Positions 1-8,558 of a stretch of 64,000 nucleotides of DNA are shown here, piece by piece; the stretch's first letter is position 1; every line of letters starts with the position of its first letter. The translations under genes and the position numbers were made by a program. Below the pieces are notes generated by a model that was given only the letters and a program-made list of their open reading frames with translations, was not told the origin of the DNA and did no database searches. Origin of the DNA: Paracraurococcus lichenis (GTDB lineage Bacteria > Pseudomonadota > Alphaproteobacteria > Acetobacterales > Acetobacteraceae). The stretch is from contig NZ_JAUTWS010000004.1 of NCBI RefSeq assembly GCF_030657435.1, positions 219,839-283,838 on the forward strand, read 5' to 3'.

Positions 1-47
1 CGATCCTTCGCCGGTCCCTTTGCAGACACGCCCAGCCAGGAGCCCGC

Positions 48-1346
48 ATGACCCAGCCCCTCGATCCCGGCGCGCGGCGCGCCATCCTCGACGCGGTCGA
101 TGCGCTGCGGGACTGGTCGGTGGAGCGGCTCTCCGACCTCGTCCGCTGCCCCTCGACGCTGGGGCGGGAGCAGTCGGCGCTGGAGCGGATGGCGGCGCTC
201 TATGCCGAGCTCGGCCTCGCGCCGCGGCGCATCCCGACGGTGCCGGCGGCGCTCGCGGCGCATCCCGGCTTCTCGCCGCCGCTCATCCCCTATGACGGCC
301 GCGACAACGTGGTCGCGCTGCACCGGCCGCGGGAGCGGCGCGGCCGCAGCCTCGTGCTGCAGGGCCATGTGGACGTGGTGCCCGAGGGCGCGGCGGACAT
401 GTGGGAGACGCCGCCCTACGAGCCCAGCATCCGCGGCGGCCGCATGTATGGCCGCGGCGCCGGCGACATGAAGGCCGGCATCGTCAGCTATTGCGCCGCC
501 TTCCGCGCCCTGCGCCTCGCCGGGCTGCAGCCGGCGGCCGAGGTGCAGATGCAGTCGGTGATCGAGGAGGAATGCACCGGCAACGGCGCGCTCGCCTGCA
601 TGCTGGCCCTGCCCAAGGCGGATGCGGTCATCATCCCGGAGCCGGGGCCGGGGCTCGATGCGCTGTACACGGCGGAAGTGGGCGTGGTCTGGGCCTGGGT
701 GAAGGTCAGCGGAAGGCCGGCGCATGTGCGCGACATGCAGGCAGGTCTGAACGCCATCGAGGCGGCGCAGATCGTCGGCGCCGCCTTCAAGGACTACGAG
801 CGGGCAATGAACGACGGCTCCCGCATCCACCCGGCCTTCCGCGGCGTGAACCACCCGGTGAACGTCAATCTCGGCACCATCGAGGGCGGGGAGTGGAACT
901 CCTCCGTCGCCACGCGCTGCCGCATCGGGCTGCGGGTCGGCATCATGATGGGCAATACCGCGGCGCAGGTGAAATCCGATATCGAGCGCATCGTCGAGGA
1001 GGCGAAGCGGCACGAGCGGCTGCGCGGCGCGCAGGTGAAGCTGGAATTCAAGGGCTTCATGGCCGACCCCTGCGTCTTCGACACGGAGGCCGAGATCGTG
1101 CGCCTGGCGCGGCGGAGCTATGCCGAGGCGACGGGCGGGTCGCTCCGCGACTATCCCGCGACCGGCCTGACCGATGGCCGCTTCTTCGCGCTCTACCAGG
1201 GCACGCCCGTCGCCTGCTTCGGGCCGGATGCGGTCGACATCCACGGCATCGACGAGAATGTCGGGCTGGAGAGCATCCACGGCATCACCCGCAGCATCGC
1301 ACTGGCCATGGCGGAGTGGTGCGGCCTGGAGCCCGCCGCGCCATGA
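48..1346 (+). CDS. M20 family amidohydrolase (ArgE/DapE-type deacylase)
   Basis: A 432-residue zinc-dependent amidohydrolase of the M20 peptidase family (acetylornithine deacetylase / succinyl-diaminopimelate desuccinylase group), expected to cleave an N-acyl amino acid in the cytosol. The metal-site signature GHVDVVP lies at residues 106-112 (H107, D109), the bridging aspartate motif GAGDMKAG at 137-144 (D140), and the acidic IEEEC cluster at 172-176. The ATG at 48 follows a CAGGAG ribosome site. The stop overlaps the next start by 4 bp (ATGA), so it leads a tightly coupled operon with the carbamoylase-like genes downstream. The substrate cannot be told from sequence. Family assignment is firm; calling it ArgE or DapE would be overreach. 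Confidence 0.9.
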   Translation: MTQPLDPGARRAILDAVDALRDWSVERLSDLVRCPSTLGREQSALERMAALYAELGLAPRRIPTVPAALAAHPGFSPPLIPYDGRDNVVALHRPRERRGRSLVLQGHVDVVPEGAADMWETPPYEPSIRGGRMYGRGAGDMKAGIVSYCAAFRALRLAGLQPAAEVQMQSVIEEECTGNGALACMLALPKADAVIIPEPGPGLDALYTAEVGVVWAWVKVSGRPAHVRDMQAGLNAIEAAQIVGAAFKDYERAMNDGSRIHPAFRGVNHPVNVNLGTIEGGEWNSSVATRCRIGLRVGIMMGNTAAQVKSDIERIVEEAKRHERLRGAQVKLEFKGFMADPCVFDTEAEIVRLARRSYAEATGGSLRDYPATGLTDGRFFALYQGTPVACFGPDAVDIHGIDENVGLESIHGITRSIALAMAEWCGLEPAAP

Positions 1347-1702
1347 GGCCGGCGGTCCTGCTGCTCGCCCTCGCGGCCGCGGCCTGCTCGATCGCGCCGG
1401 CGCCGCCCGATCCGGACCCGGTGGCGGGGCCGCCGCTGCGCCAGGGCGAACTGGCCGCGGCGGATCCCGTGCTCGCCGCCGCCTGCGTCTCCCGCGGCGT
1501 GCCGGGCACCGTCGTGGAGCTTCGGCGCGAGGGCGCCGCGGTGCGGCCGGTCGCGGAGGCGACGCCGGTCGCGCTGGTGCTGGACCGCCAGCCCGGCGGC
1601 GCGGTGGCCTGGCGGTTGCTTGGCCCCGGTGCCGGCACGGTGGCGGAGGCGCTGGACCGCGCCCTGCAGGACTGTGCCGGCGGCATCGGAGGCCCGGCAT
1701 GA
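1343..1702 (+). CDS. small putative lipoprotein, unknown function
   Basis: A 119-residue protein with a short hydrophobic N-terminus ending in LAAAACS, which resembles a lipoprotein signal with the acylated cysteine at residue 15. The rest is low-complexity, alanine- and proline-rich, with two further cysteines. Its start overlaps the stop of the upstream deacylase, and its stop overlaps the start of the next gene (ATGA at both ends). That coupling is the main evidence that it is a real gene. It may be a periplasmic or inner-membrane companion of the operon, but no family is recognised. Confidence 0.65.
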   Translation: MRPAVLLLALAAAACSIAPAPPDPDPVAGPPLRQGELAAADPVLAAACVSRGVPGTVVELRREGAAVRPVAEATPVALVLDRQPGGAVAWRLLGPGAGTVAEALDRALQDCAGGIGGPA

Positions 1703-2949
1703 CCGCCACCAATATCCCGCTCTCGGCCGCCCGGCTCTGGGACAGCCTGATGGCCATGGCCCGCATCGGCGGCCTGCCCGGCGGCGGCTGCAACCGCCAG
1801 GCGCTGACCGACGAGGATGCCGAAGGACGGCGGCAGCTCATCGCCTGGGGCGAGGCGATCGGCCTCGAGGTCAGCATCGACCGGCTCGGCACCATCGCGC
1901 TGCTGCGGCCCGGGCGCGACCCGTCGCGCCGGCCGGTCGCCATCGGCAGCCACCTGGACACGGTGCCCACCGGCGGGAAGTTCGACGGGCCCTATGGCGT
2001 GCTCGCGGGGCTCGAGATCCTGCGCGCGCTGCACGAGGCCGGCGCGGAGACCGAGGCGCCGATCCTGCTGATCAATTGGACGAACGAGGAGGGCGCGCGC
2101 TTCTTCCCGCCCATGGCGGCGAGCGAGGTGGCGATGGGCCTGCGCGCCGAGGCGGCGCTGCTGGCGACGCCCGAGCGCGCCGGTCCCGCCACCTTCGGCG
2201 GCGAGCTGGCGCGGACGGGCTTCGCCGGCCCGGCCGACCCCGCCGCGCTGCAGGGCATCGACGCCTATTTCGAGACGCATATCGAGCAGGGCCCGGTGCT
2301 GGAGGCCATGGGCGCGCCCATCGGCATCGTCACCCATGCGCTCGCGGCGCAGACCCTGGAGGTCGCGGTGACGGGGCGGGACGGCCATACCGGCGCGCCG
2401 ATGGAAGGCCGGGCCGATGCGCTGGCCGCGGCGGCGGCCTTCATCCTCGCGGCCGAGCGCCTGGCGAGGGAGAGCGGCGGGGAGGCCATCGCCTCCGTCA
2501 CCCGCATCGCCATCACGCCCGATGCGCGGGGCAATATCCCCTCCGGCGCGCGGCTGGTCTGCAGCCTGCGCCACCGCAGCCAGCCCGGGCTGGAGGCATT
2601 AATCGCGGCGCTGCGCGGCGAGGCGGCGGCGATCGCCGCGGCGCGGCCGGGCATCGGCTTCGCGCTCGAGGAGCAGTGGGGCTATCCGCAGACCGATTTC
2701 GACCCGGCGCTCTATGGCCGGCTGGAGGCGGCGGCGCAGCGACGCGGCATCGCCAGCCACCGCATGCCGACCGCCATCGGCCATGATGCCATCCAGGTGG
2801 CGCGGGCCAGGCCGGCCGCGCTGATGTTCATCCCCTGCCATGGCGGCCTCTCCCACAACGAGGCCGAGAGCATCACCCCCGCATGGGCGGAGGCCGGGCT
2901 GCTGGTGCTCGCCGATGCCGTGCTGGAGACCGCGGGACTGATCCGATGA
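1699..2949 (+). CDS. M20 carbamoylase-type hydrolase, tandem paralogue 1
   Basis: A 416-residue Zn-dependent hydrolase of the hydantoinase/carbamoylase branch of M20 (N-carbamoyl-L-amino acid hydrolase, beta-ureidopropionase, allantoate amidohydrolase). Metal ligands are visible in GSHLDTVPTGGKFDG (H85, D87, D96) and in INWTNEEGARF (E130, E131), followed by HIEQGPVLE and the dimerisation-domain motif GHTGAPM. The protein is complete for the family. The ATG at 1699 lies in the 4-bp overlap with the preceding lipoprotein gene. The N-terminal block PLSAARLWDSLMAMARIG recurs in the two genes that follow, so the three are tandem duplicates. The exact carbamoyl substrate is unknown. Confidence 0.92.
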   Translation: MTATNIPLSAARLWDSLMAMARIGGLPGGGCNRQALTDEDAEGRRQLIAWGEAIGLEVSIDRLGTIALLRPGRDPSRRPVAIGSHLDTVPTGGKFDGPYGVLAGLEILRALHEAGAETEAPILLINWTNEEGARFFPPMAASEVAMGLRAEAALLATPERAGPATFGGELARTGFAGPADPAALQGIDAYFETHIEQGPVLEAMGAPIGIVTHALAAQTLEVAVTGRDGHTGAPMEGRADALAAAAAFILAAERLARESGGEAIASVTRIAITPDARGNIPSGARLVCSLRHRSQPGLEALIAALRGEAAAIAAARPGIGFALEEQWGYPQTDFDPALYGRLEAAAQRRGIASHRMPTAIGHDAIQVARARPAALMFIPCHGGLSHNEAESITPAWAEAGLLVLADAVLETAGLIR

Positions 2950-4208
2950 GCATAGCGACGAACCTGCCCCTGTCCGGTGAGCGGCTGTGGGACAGCCTGA
3001 TGGAGATGGCGAGGATAGGCGGCACGCCGAAGGGCGGCTGCAACCGGCAGACCCTGACCGACCTCGATGCCGAGGGCCGGGCGCTGCTGCAGCGCTGGGG
3101 CGAGGCCTGCGGCCTGACGCTGACGGTCGATCGCCTGGGCAACATGATCCTGCGGCGGGAGGGGCGCGATCCCGCGCGCAAGCCGGTCGCCTTCGGCAGC
3201 CATCTCGACACCCAGCCCACGGGCGGGAAATTCGACGGCGTGCTCGGCGTCCTCGCGGGGCTCGAGATCATGCGCGCGCTGCACGAGGCCGGGGCGGAGA
3301 CCGAGGCGCCGCTGCTGCTCATCAACTGGACCAACGAGGAGGGCGCGCGCTTCTCCCCGCCCATGATGGGCAGCGGCGCGGCCATGGGCCTCTTCACCGA
3401 GGACGAGGTGCTGGCCAAGCGGGCGCAGGACGGCGCGGTCTTCGGCGAGGAATTGCGGCGCATCGGCTGGCAGGGCAAGGCCGATCCGGCTGATCTGCAG
3501 GACTGCGCCGCCTATCTCGAACTGCATATCGAGCAGGGCAAGCTGCTGGAGGATGCCGGCCTCGATGTCGGGATCGTCACGCATGCCCTGGCGCAGCACT
3601 GGTTCGAGGTGGTGGTGGAGGGCGAGGACGCGCATGGCGGCTCCCCCATGGCGGGAAGGCGCGACGCCATGATGGCGGCGGCACCCCTCATCGCCGCGGT
3701 GGAGGAGATCGCGCTCTCGACGCTCGCACCCTCCGGCGAGCCCGGGCGGGGGACGGTCGGCGTGGTGGAGGTGCATCCCTCGAGCCGCAACGTCGCGCCC
3801 TCCCGCGTCTTCTTCAGCGTCGATTTCCGGCATTCCGACCCGGAGGCGCTGGCGCGGATGGGCGAGGCGCTCGCCGCCCGCGCCGCCGAGGTCTCCGCCG
3901 CGCGCAAGGTCAAGGCGGTGGTGACGCCCTTCTGGTACTCGCCGATGACGCCCTTCGACGCGACGCTGGTGGCGCGGGCGCGCGATTCGGCGAAGGCGCG
4001 CGGGCTGAAGTGGCAGGAGATGCCGACCGCCATCGGCCACGACGCCGTCTACATGGCGCGCAAGGTGCCGACGGTTATGGTCTTCACGCCCTGCCATGGC
4101 GGCCTCTCCCACAACGAGGCGGAGAGCATCACGCCGGACTGGGCGAGGGCCGGGCTGCAGGTGCTGGCGGATGCCGTGCTGGCGACCGCGGGCCTGGTCC
4201 GGCCGTGA
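2946..4208 (+). CDS. M20 carbamoylase-type hydrolase, tandem paralogue 2
   Basis: A 420-residue paralogue of the preceding gene, sharing PLSGERLWDSLMEMARIG, GGCNRQTLTD and the family metal site: H86 and D88 in GSHLDTQPTGGKFDG, D97, and E131/E132 in WTNEEGARF. The C-terminal HDAVYMARKVPTVMVFTPCHGGLSHNE region is almost shared with paralogue 1. The start ATG overlaps the previous stop by 4 bp, and its own TGA overlaps the GTG of the third paralogue. Expected to hydrolyse an N-carbamoyl amino acid or ureide. It differs from paralogue 1 in the substrate-side loop (EDAHGGSPM instead of DGHTGAPM), consistent with a different specificity. That last point is inference. Confidence 0.92.
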   Translation: MSIATNLPLSGERLWDSLMEMARIGGTPKGGCNRQTLTDLDAEGRALLQRWGEACGLTLTVDRLGNMILRREGRDPARKPVAFGSHLDTQPTGGKFDGVLGVLAGLEIMRALHEAGAETEAPLLLINWTNEEGARFSPPMMGSGAAMGLFTEDEVLAKRAQDGAVFGEELRRIGWQGKADPADLQDCAAYLELHIEQGKLLEDAGLDVGIVTHALAQHWFEVVVEGEDAHGGSPMAGRRDAMMAAAPLIAAVEEIALSTLAPSGEPGRGTVGVVEVHPSSRNVAPSRVFFSVDFRHSDPEALARMGEALAARAAEVSAARKVKAVVTPFWYSPMTPFDATLVARARDSAKARGLKWQEMPTAIGHDAVYMARKVPTVMVFTPCHGGLSHNEAESITPDWARAGLQVLADAVLATAGLVRP

Positions 4209-5446
4209 ACCTGCCGCTCTCGGCCGATCGCCTCTGGGACAGCCTGATGGCGATGGCCCGCATCGGCGCCACGCCGGAGGGCGGCTGCAACCGTCCCGCC
4301 CTCTCGGCGGTGGACGGGGAGGCACGGGCGCTGCTGGCGCAATGGGGCCGGGAGATCGGCCTGACGCTCAGCGTCGATCGCCTCGGCAACATGGCGCTGC
4401 GGCGGGAGGGCAGGGACCCCGGGCGCCGGCCCGTGCTGGTCGGCAGCCATCTCGACACCCAGCCCTCCGGCGGCAAGTTCGACGGACCCTATGGCGTGCT
4501 CGCGGGGCTCGAGATCCTGCGGGCGCTGCAGGAGGCCGGGGCGGAGACCGCGGCGCCGATCGTCCTGGTGAACTGGACGAGCGAGGAGGGGTGCCGCTTC
4601 AGCCCCTCCATGATCGGCGCGGCCGGCGCCATGGGCGTGCTGGAGGAGGCCGCGGTGCTCGCCGCGCCGGCGATGGACGATGGCGAGCGCTATGGCGACG
4701 CGCTCGCCCGCACCGGCTGGGCCGGCGCCGCCGACCCCGCCGCGCTGCGCGACGCCGCTGCCTATTTCGAGGCGCATATCGAGCAGGGTCCGGTGCTGGA
4801 GGCGGAGGGCCATGACCTCGGCATCGTCACCGGCGGCTTCGCCACCGAGCGCGCCCTGGTGACGGTGACGGGCGAGACCAGCCATGCCGGGACGACGCCG
4901 ATGGAGATGCGGCGCGACGCGCTGCTGGCGGCCGCCGAGATGATCGGCGCCGGCGAGCGCATCCTGCTGGAGCGCGCGCCGGAGGGCCGCATGACGGTCT
5001 GTCGCCTGCTGGTGGATCCCGGCGCGGATGGCGTGGTGCCCGGCGGCGCCCGCTTCGCCTTCGAGTACCGCCATCCCGACAATGCGACGCTCCGCGCGCT
5101 GCTGGACGCGGCGGACGAGGCCTTCGCCGCCATCGCGGCGCGGCGCCGGGTCGCGGTGGCGCGCGAGCCCTACTGGTCCTTCCCGCGCGTGACCTTCGAC
5201 GCCACGCTGGCGGACCGGCTGCGCAGCGCCGCGACGCGGCACGGTGCCCGCCACCGGGACATCCTGAGCGGCGCGGGGCACGACGCCTACCACGCCGCCG
5301 CGCGCATGCCCGCCGTCATGCTCTTCATCCCCTGCCATGGCGGCATCAGCCACCACCCCACCGAGTCGATCTCCCGCGCCTGGGCGGAGATCGGGTTGCG
5401 CGTGCTGGCCGATGCCGTGATCGCCACCGCCAACGCCCCGGAGTAA
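4205..5446 (+). CDS. M20 carbamoylase-type hydrolase, tandem paralogue 3
   Basis: The third tandem copy, 413 residues, starting at a GTG that overlaps the previous stop (GTGA); the conserved PLSADRLWDSLMAMARIG block begins three codons later and fixes this start. Metal ligands: H82 and D84 in GSHLDTQPSGGKFDG, D93, and E127/E128 in WTSEEGCRF. It is the most divergent of the three: the acidic motif carries S and C where the others carry N and A, and the later loop is TSHAGTTPM, closer to classic allantoate or carbamoyl amidohydrolases. It lies 4 bp before an MlrC-type peptidase gene and is probably co-transcribed with it. Confidence 0.9.
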   Translation: MNLPLSADRLWDSLMAMARIGATPEGGCNRPALSAVDGEARALLAQWGREIGLTLSVDRLGNMALRREGRDPGRRPVLVGSHLDTQPSGGKFDGPYGVLAGLEILRALQEAGAETAAPIVLVNWTSEEGCRFSPSMIGAAGAMGVLEEAAVLAAPAMDDGERYGDALARTGWAGAADPAALRDAAAYFEAHIEQGPVLEAEGHDLGIVTGGFATERALVTVTGETSHAGTTPMEMRRDALLAAAEMIGAGERILLERAPEGRMTVCRLLVDPGADGVVPGGARFAFEYRHPDNATLRALLDAADEAFAAIAARRRVAVAREPYWSFPRVTFDATLADRLRSAATRHGARHRDILSGAGHDAYHAAARMPAVMLFIPCHGGISHHPTESISRAWAEIGLRVLADAVIATANAPE

Positions 5447-5450
5447 CGCC

Positions 5451-6944
5451 TTGCGCATCGCCATCGGCGGCTTCCAGCACGAGAGCCATTCCTTCGCCCC
5501 GCTCCCCACCGGCTGGAAGGAGTTCCTGACGCCCGGTGGCTTCCCCGGCCTGCAGCGCCCGGCGAGGCTGGTCGAGACCCTGCGGCCGACCTCCGTCCCC
5601 TGCGCCGGCGCCATCGAGGTGCTGGAAGGGGCGGGCGTCGAGATCGTCCCGCTGACCTGGTGCTTCGCCAATCCCGCCGGGCCGGTGACGGCCGAGGCCT
5701 TCGAGCGCATCGCCGCGCTGATGCTCGGCGCGCTGTCGGATGCGCTGGAGGAAGGGCCGCTCGACGGCGTCTATCTCGAATTGCACGGCGCCATGGTCGC
5801 GGTGGGCTTCGACGATGCCGAGGGCGAGTTGCTGCGCCGCGTCCGCGCCGTGGTCGGGCCGGACCTGCCGCTCACCGTCAGCCTCGACCCGCATGCCAAC
5901 ATGACGCGGCGGATGGTGGACCTGGCGGATGCGCTGGTGCCCTATCGCACCTACCCGCATGTCGACATGAAGCCGGCCGGCGCGCAGGCGGCGCGGCTGC
6001 TGCTGGAGCGCATCCGGCGCGGCCGCCCCTGGGCCCGCGCCTTCGCCGAGATCGACTTCCTGATCCCGCTGACCATGCAGTGCACCCTGGTGCCGCCCAT
6101 GTCGCTGGTGCTGGAGGAGCGGGCGCGCCTGGAAGCCGCGCATGGCTGCGCCGAGCTCGCCTTCTGCTTCGGCTTTCCCTATGCCGATTTCCCCGGCTGC
6201 GGCGTCGCCATCGCCGCCTATGCCGGGGACGCGGCGCAGGCCGAGGCCGCCGTCGCCGGGCTCAAGGCGTATCTCGACGCGCATGAGCCCGACTTCGCCG
6301 GCGGCGTGGCGGGCGCGGCCGAGGGCGTCGCCGAGGCGATCGCCGTCGCGCGCGGCGCCGCGCGTCCCGTGGTGATGGCGGATACCCAGGACAATCCCGG
6401 CGGCGGCGGCCATGGCGACACCACCGGGCTGCTTGCGGAGCTCATCCGGCAGGACGCGCAGGGCGCGGTGCTCGGCCTGATCAACGATGCCGAGAGCGCG
6501 GCGGCCTGCCATGCCGCGGGCCGCGGCGCGACGCTGCAGCTCAGCCTCGGTGGCAGGAGCGACGGCGCGCCGCTGCCCGTCACCGCGGTGGTGGAGGCGC
6601 TGACCGATGGCCGCTTCACCTGCACCGGGCCGATGGGCAAGGGCAACCCGGCGGATCTCGGCCCGACCGCGCTGATCCGCGTGTCGTCGGGCGTGCGGGT
6701 GATCGTGGTGACGCGCAAGATGCAGGCGCTGGACCAGGCGCTCTTCACCCATATCGGCGTGGAGCCGTCGGAGCAGCGGATCCTCGCGCTGAAGTCCAGC
6801 GTGCATTTCCGCGCGCATTTCCAGCCGATCGCGGAGCGGGTCATCGTCGTCGCGGCGCCAGGTCCCGTGGTGGCCGATCCCGCGGTGCTGCCCTTCACCC
6901 GGCTGCGCCCGGGCCTGCGGCTGCGGCCGGGGGCGAACCGGTAG
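5451..6944 (+). CDS. M81 family (MlrC/microcystinase-like) metallopeptidase
   Basis: A 497-residue protein of the M81/MlrC family, named after the microcystin-degradation gene mlrC and common in soil proteobacteria beside amidohydrolase and transporter genes. The N-terminus IAIGGFQHESHSFAPL has the family's typical F-x-H-E metal-binding opening. HGAMVAVGFDDAEG and SLDPHANMT supply further likely ligands, and the C-terminal MlrC domain begins around DTQDNPGGGGHGDTTG. The start is a TTG four bases after the carbamoylase stop; no ATG fits the conserved N-terminus. As the last gene of the plus-strand operon it probably acts on an amide or peptide product of the same pathway. The natural substrate is unknown. 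Confidence 0.85.
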   Translation: MRIAIGGFQHESHSFAPLPTGWKEFLTPGGFPGLQRPARLVETLRPTSVPCAGAIEVLEGAGVEIVPLTWCFANPAGPVTAEAFERIAALMLGALSDALEEGPLDGVYLELHGAMVAVGFDDAEGELLRRVRAVVGPDLPLTVSLDPHANMTRRMVDLADALVPYRTYPHVDMKPAGAQAARLLLERIRRGRPWARAFAEIDFLIPLTMQCTLVPPMSLVLEERARLEAAHGCAELAFCFGFPYADFPGCGVAIAAYAGDAAQAEAAVAGLKAYLDAHEPDFAGGVAGAAEGVAEAIAVARGAARPVVMADTQDNPGGGGHGDTTGLLAELIRQDAQGAVLGLINDAESAAACHAAGRGATLQLSLGGRSDGAPLPVTAVVEALTDGRFTCTGPMGKGNPADLGPTALIRVSSGVRVIVVTRKMQALDQALFTHIGVEPSEQRILALKSSVHFRAHFQPIAERVIVVAAPGPVVADPAVLPFTRLRPGLRLRPGANR

Positions 6945-6951
6945 GCGGCGG

Positions 6952-7371
6952 CTACCGCAACCTGGCCTCGGCGTCCTCGGCGCGCTGCACCAGGGCGGTA
7001 CCCTCCGCGCCGTTGAGCATCGCATCCACCTGCTGCACCTCCGGGCGCTTCGTGGCGCACCAGGCCGCGCGTTCGCGCAGGCGCTGCCGGCCCTCGAAGG
7101 CGGGCGGCGCCATGTCGCGCAGGAAGGCGTCGCGCGCGACCGTGCCGCCGCGCTGCTGGTGCAGCAGGATCGCCGCCGCCTCGATCCGTGCCGCGCGGTC
7201 CTGCGCGGGCTGGGAGAGCGGCAGGGCACAGAGCTGCGCCGCGCGCACCAGCGCGCCGATCTCCGCCGCCTTCGTCGCCAGCCCCTCCAGGTCGAGGACG
7301 GGCGCGACCGGCGCCGGCGGCTCCGCCGCGCAGGCGACCAGCAATGTCAGCAGCGGCAGGAGGCAGCGCAT
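6952..7371 (-). CDS. small putative lipoprotein, unknown function
   Basis: A 139-residue protein starting MRCLLPLLTLLVACAAEPP, a clear lipoprotein signal with lipobox LVAC and cysteine 14. The mature part is charged and helical (KAAEIGALVRAAQLCALP, FEGRQRLRERAAWC), with two more cysteines that could pair in the periplasm. A longer in-frame extension upstream lacks any signal-like character, so the ATG at 7371 is preferred. It converges on the MlrC gene with only seven bases between the stops. No family recognised. Confidence 0.65.
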   Translation of the reverse strand: MRCLLPLLTLLVACAAEPPAPVAPVLDLEGLATKAAEIGALVRAAQLCALPLSQPAQDRAARIEAAAILLHQQRGGTVARDAFLRDMAPPAFEGRQRLRERAAWCATKRPEVQQVDAMLNGAEGTALVQRAEDAEARLR

Positions 7372-7611
7372 GCCGAGTCGATACCGCGCCCGCGCCATGG
7401 CCGACAACGCGCGGCGGATGGCGTCGTCCGGCCGCGGCCGAGAGTGCGCGACCGGCCTCGCCCGGGCGGCGCGATCGGCCTGGCCAGGCACCGGGCTCGG
7501 CGAGCCGGCGCGCGCCGGACGGCCCGGAACATTCTCACGCGGCCCGCGCCGCAAGCGGATGCTCCGGGCTGCCATGTGGAGAGCGGATTCACGCCTCCCT
7601 GCGCATTCACC

Positions 7612-8553
7612 CTACCGCGATCCGCTCTGGCCACCGGCCAGCAGCGCGCGCACCTGCGCCGGTCGCGGCAGGGGCGCGACGGCACCGTAACCCGTGGTGG
7701 ACAGCGCCGCGCAGGCATTGGCGTAGCGCGCAGCCTCCAGCGGCGCATCGCCGGCCAGGACGCGGGCGAGGAAGGCACCGGCGAAGGCATCACCCGCACC
7801 GGTTGCATCCACCGCCTGCACGCGGCAGGGCGGAATCACCTCCCGCCCCTCGGGTGTCGCCACCATCACGCCGTCCTTGCCCTGCTTCAGCAGCACCAGG
7901 GGGCAGCCGAGTCGCAGGTAGAACTCGGCGATCGCCTCGGGCGACTCGAGCCCCGTCAGCGCCCGCGCATCGTCGAGCGAGGGGAGGGCGATGTCCGCCT
8001 GCGCGATCGCCGCATGGATCACCGCCGCGGCCCGCGCCGCGGGCCAGAGGGAGAGGCGGAGATTGGTGTCGTAGGAGACCTTCACGCCGGCCGCCTTCGC
8101 CACCGCGATGGCCTGGAACACCGCGTCGCAGGCGCTGGTCGAGATCGCCTGGCTGATGCCGGAGACATGCAGGATGCGCGCGGCGCGGATCGCCGCCTCC
8201 GGCACGTCGCGCGGCGCGTAGCGGCTGGCGGCGCTGCCGGCGCGGTAGAAGGTGAAGGCGTGGCCCTGCTCGTCATGGGTGACGACATAGAGGCCGGTCG
8301 GCGCCCCGGCGGTGCGCACCACGGTCGCGGTGTCCACGCCCTCGGCCGCCCAGAGACGCATGAAGCTGTCGCCCGGCTTGTCCTCGCCGATGGCGGTGAC
8401 GTAGCCGACACTGGCGCCCTGCCGTGCCGCGCAGATGGCGGCATTGCTGGTGTCGCCGCCATGGCCTTCGAGGTAGAGCACGCGCCCGTCCGGCCCCGGC
8501 CGCTGGGCGTTCAGTTCCAGCATGGGCTCGCCCATGCAGAGCAGGTCCGGCAT
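7612..8553 (-). CDS. kdgK: PfkB-family sugar kinase, probable 2-keto-3-deoxygluconate kinase
   Basis: A 313-residue ribokinase-fold (PfkB) kinase. The C-terminal PfkB signature VDATGAGDAFAGAFL holds the catalytic base D255; the N-terminal GGDTSNAAICAARQG substrate region and the YDTNLRLSLW strand (161-170) fit KDG kinases. It would phosphorylate 2-keto-3-deoxygluconate to KDPG. It starts 5 bp after the stop of the KDPG aldolase gene, and that pairing is the main reason for choosing KDG kinase over fructokinase. Together the two convert KDG to pyruvate and glyceraldehyde-3-phosphate. Confidence 0.85.
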   Translation of the reverse strand: MPDLLCMGEPMLELNAQRPGPDGRVLYLEGHGGDTSNAAICAARQGASVGYVTAIGEDKPGDSFMRLWAAEGVDTATVVRTAGAPTGLYVVTHDEQGHAFTFYRAGSAASRYAPRDVPEAAIRAARILHVSGISQAISTSACDAVFQAIAVAKAAGVKVSYDTNLRLSLWPAARAAAVIHAAIAQADIALPSLDDARALTGLESPEAIAEFYLRLGCPLVLLKQGKDGVMVATPEGREVIPPCRVQAVDATGAGDAFAGAFLARVLAGDAPLEAARYANACAALSTTGYGAVAPLPRPAQVRALLAGGQSGSR

Positions 8554-8558
8554 CGCCG

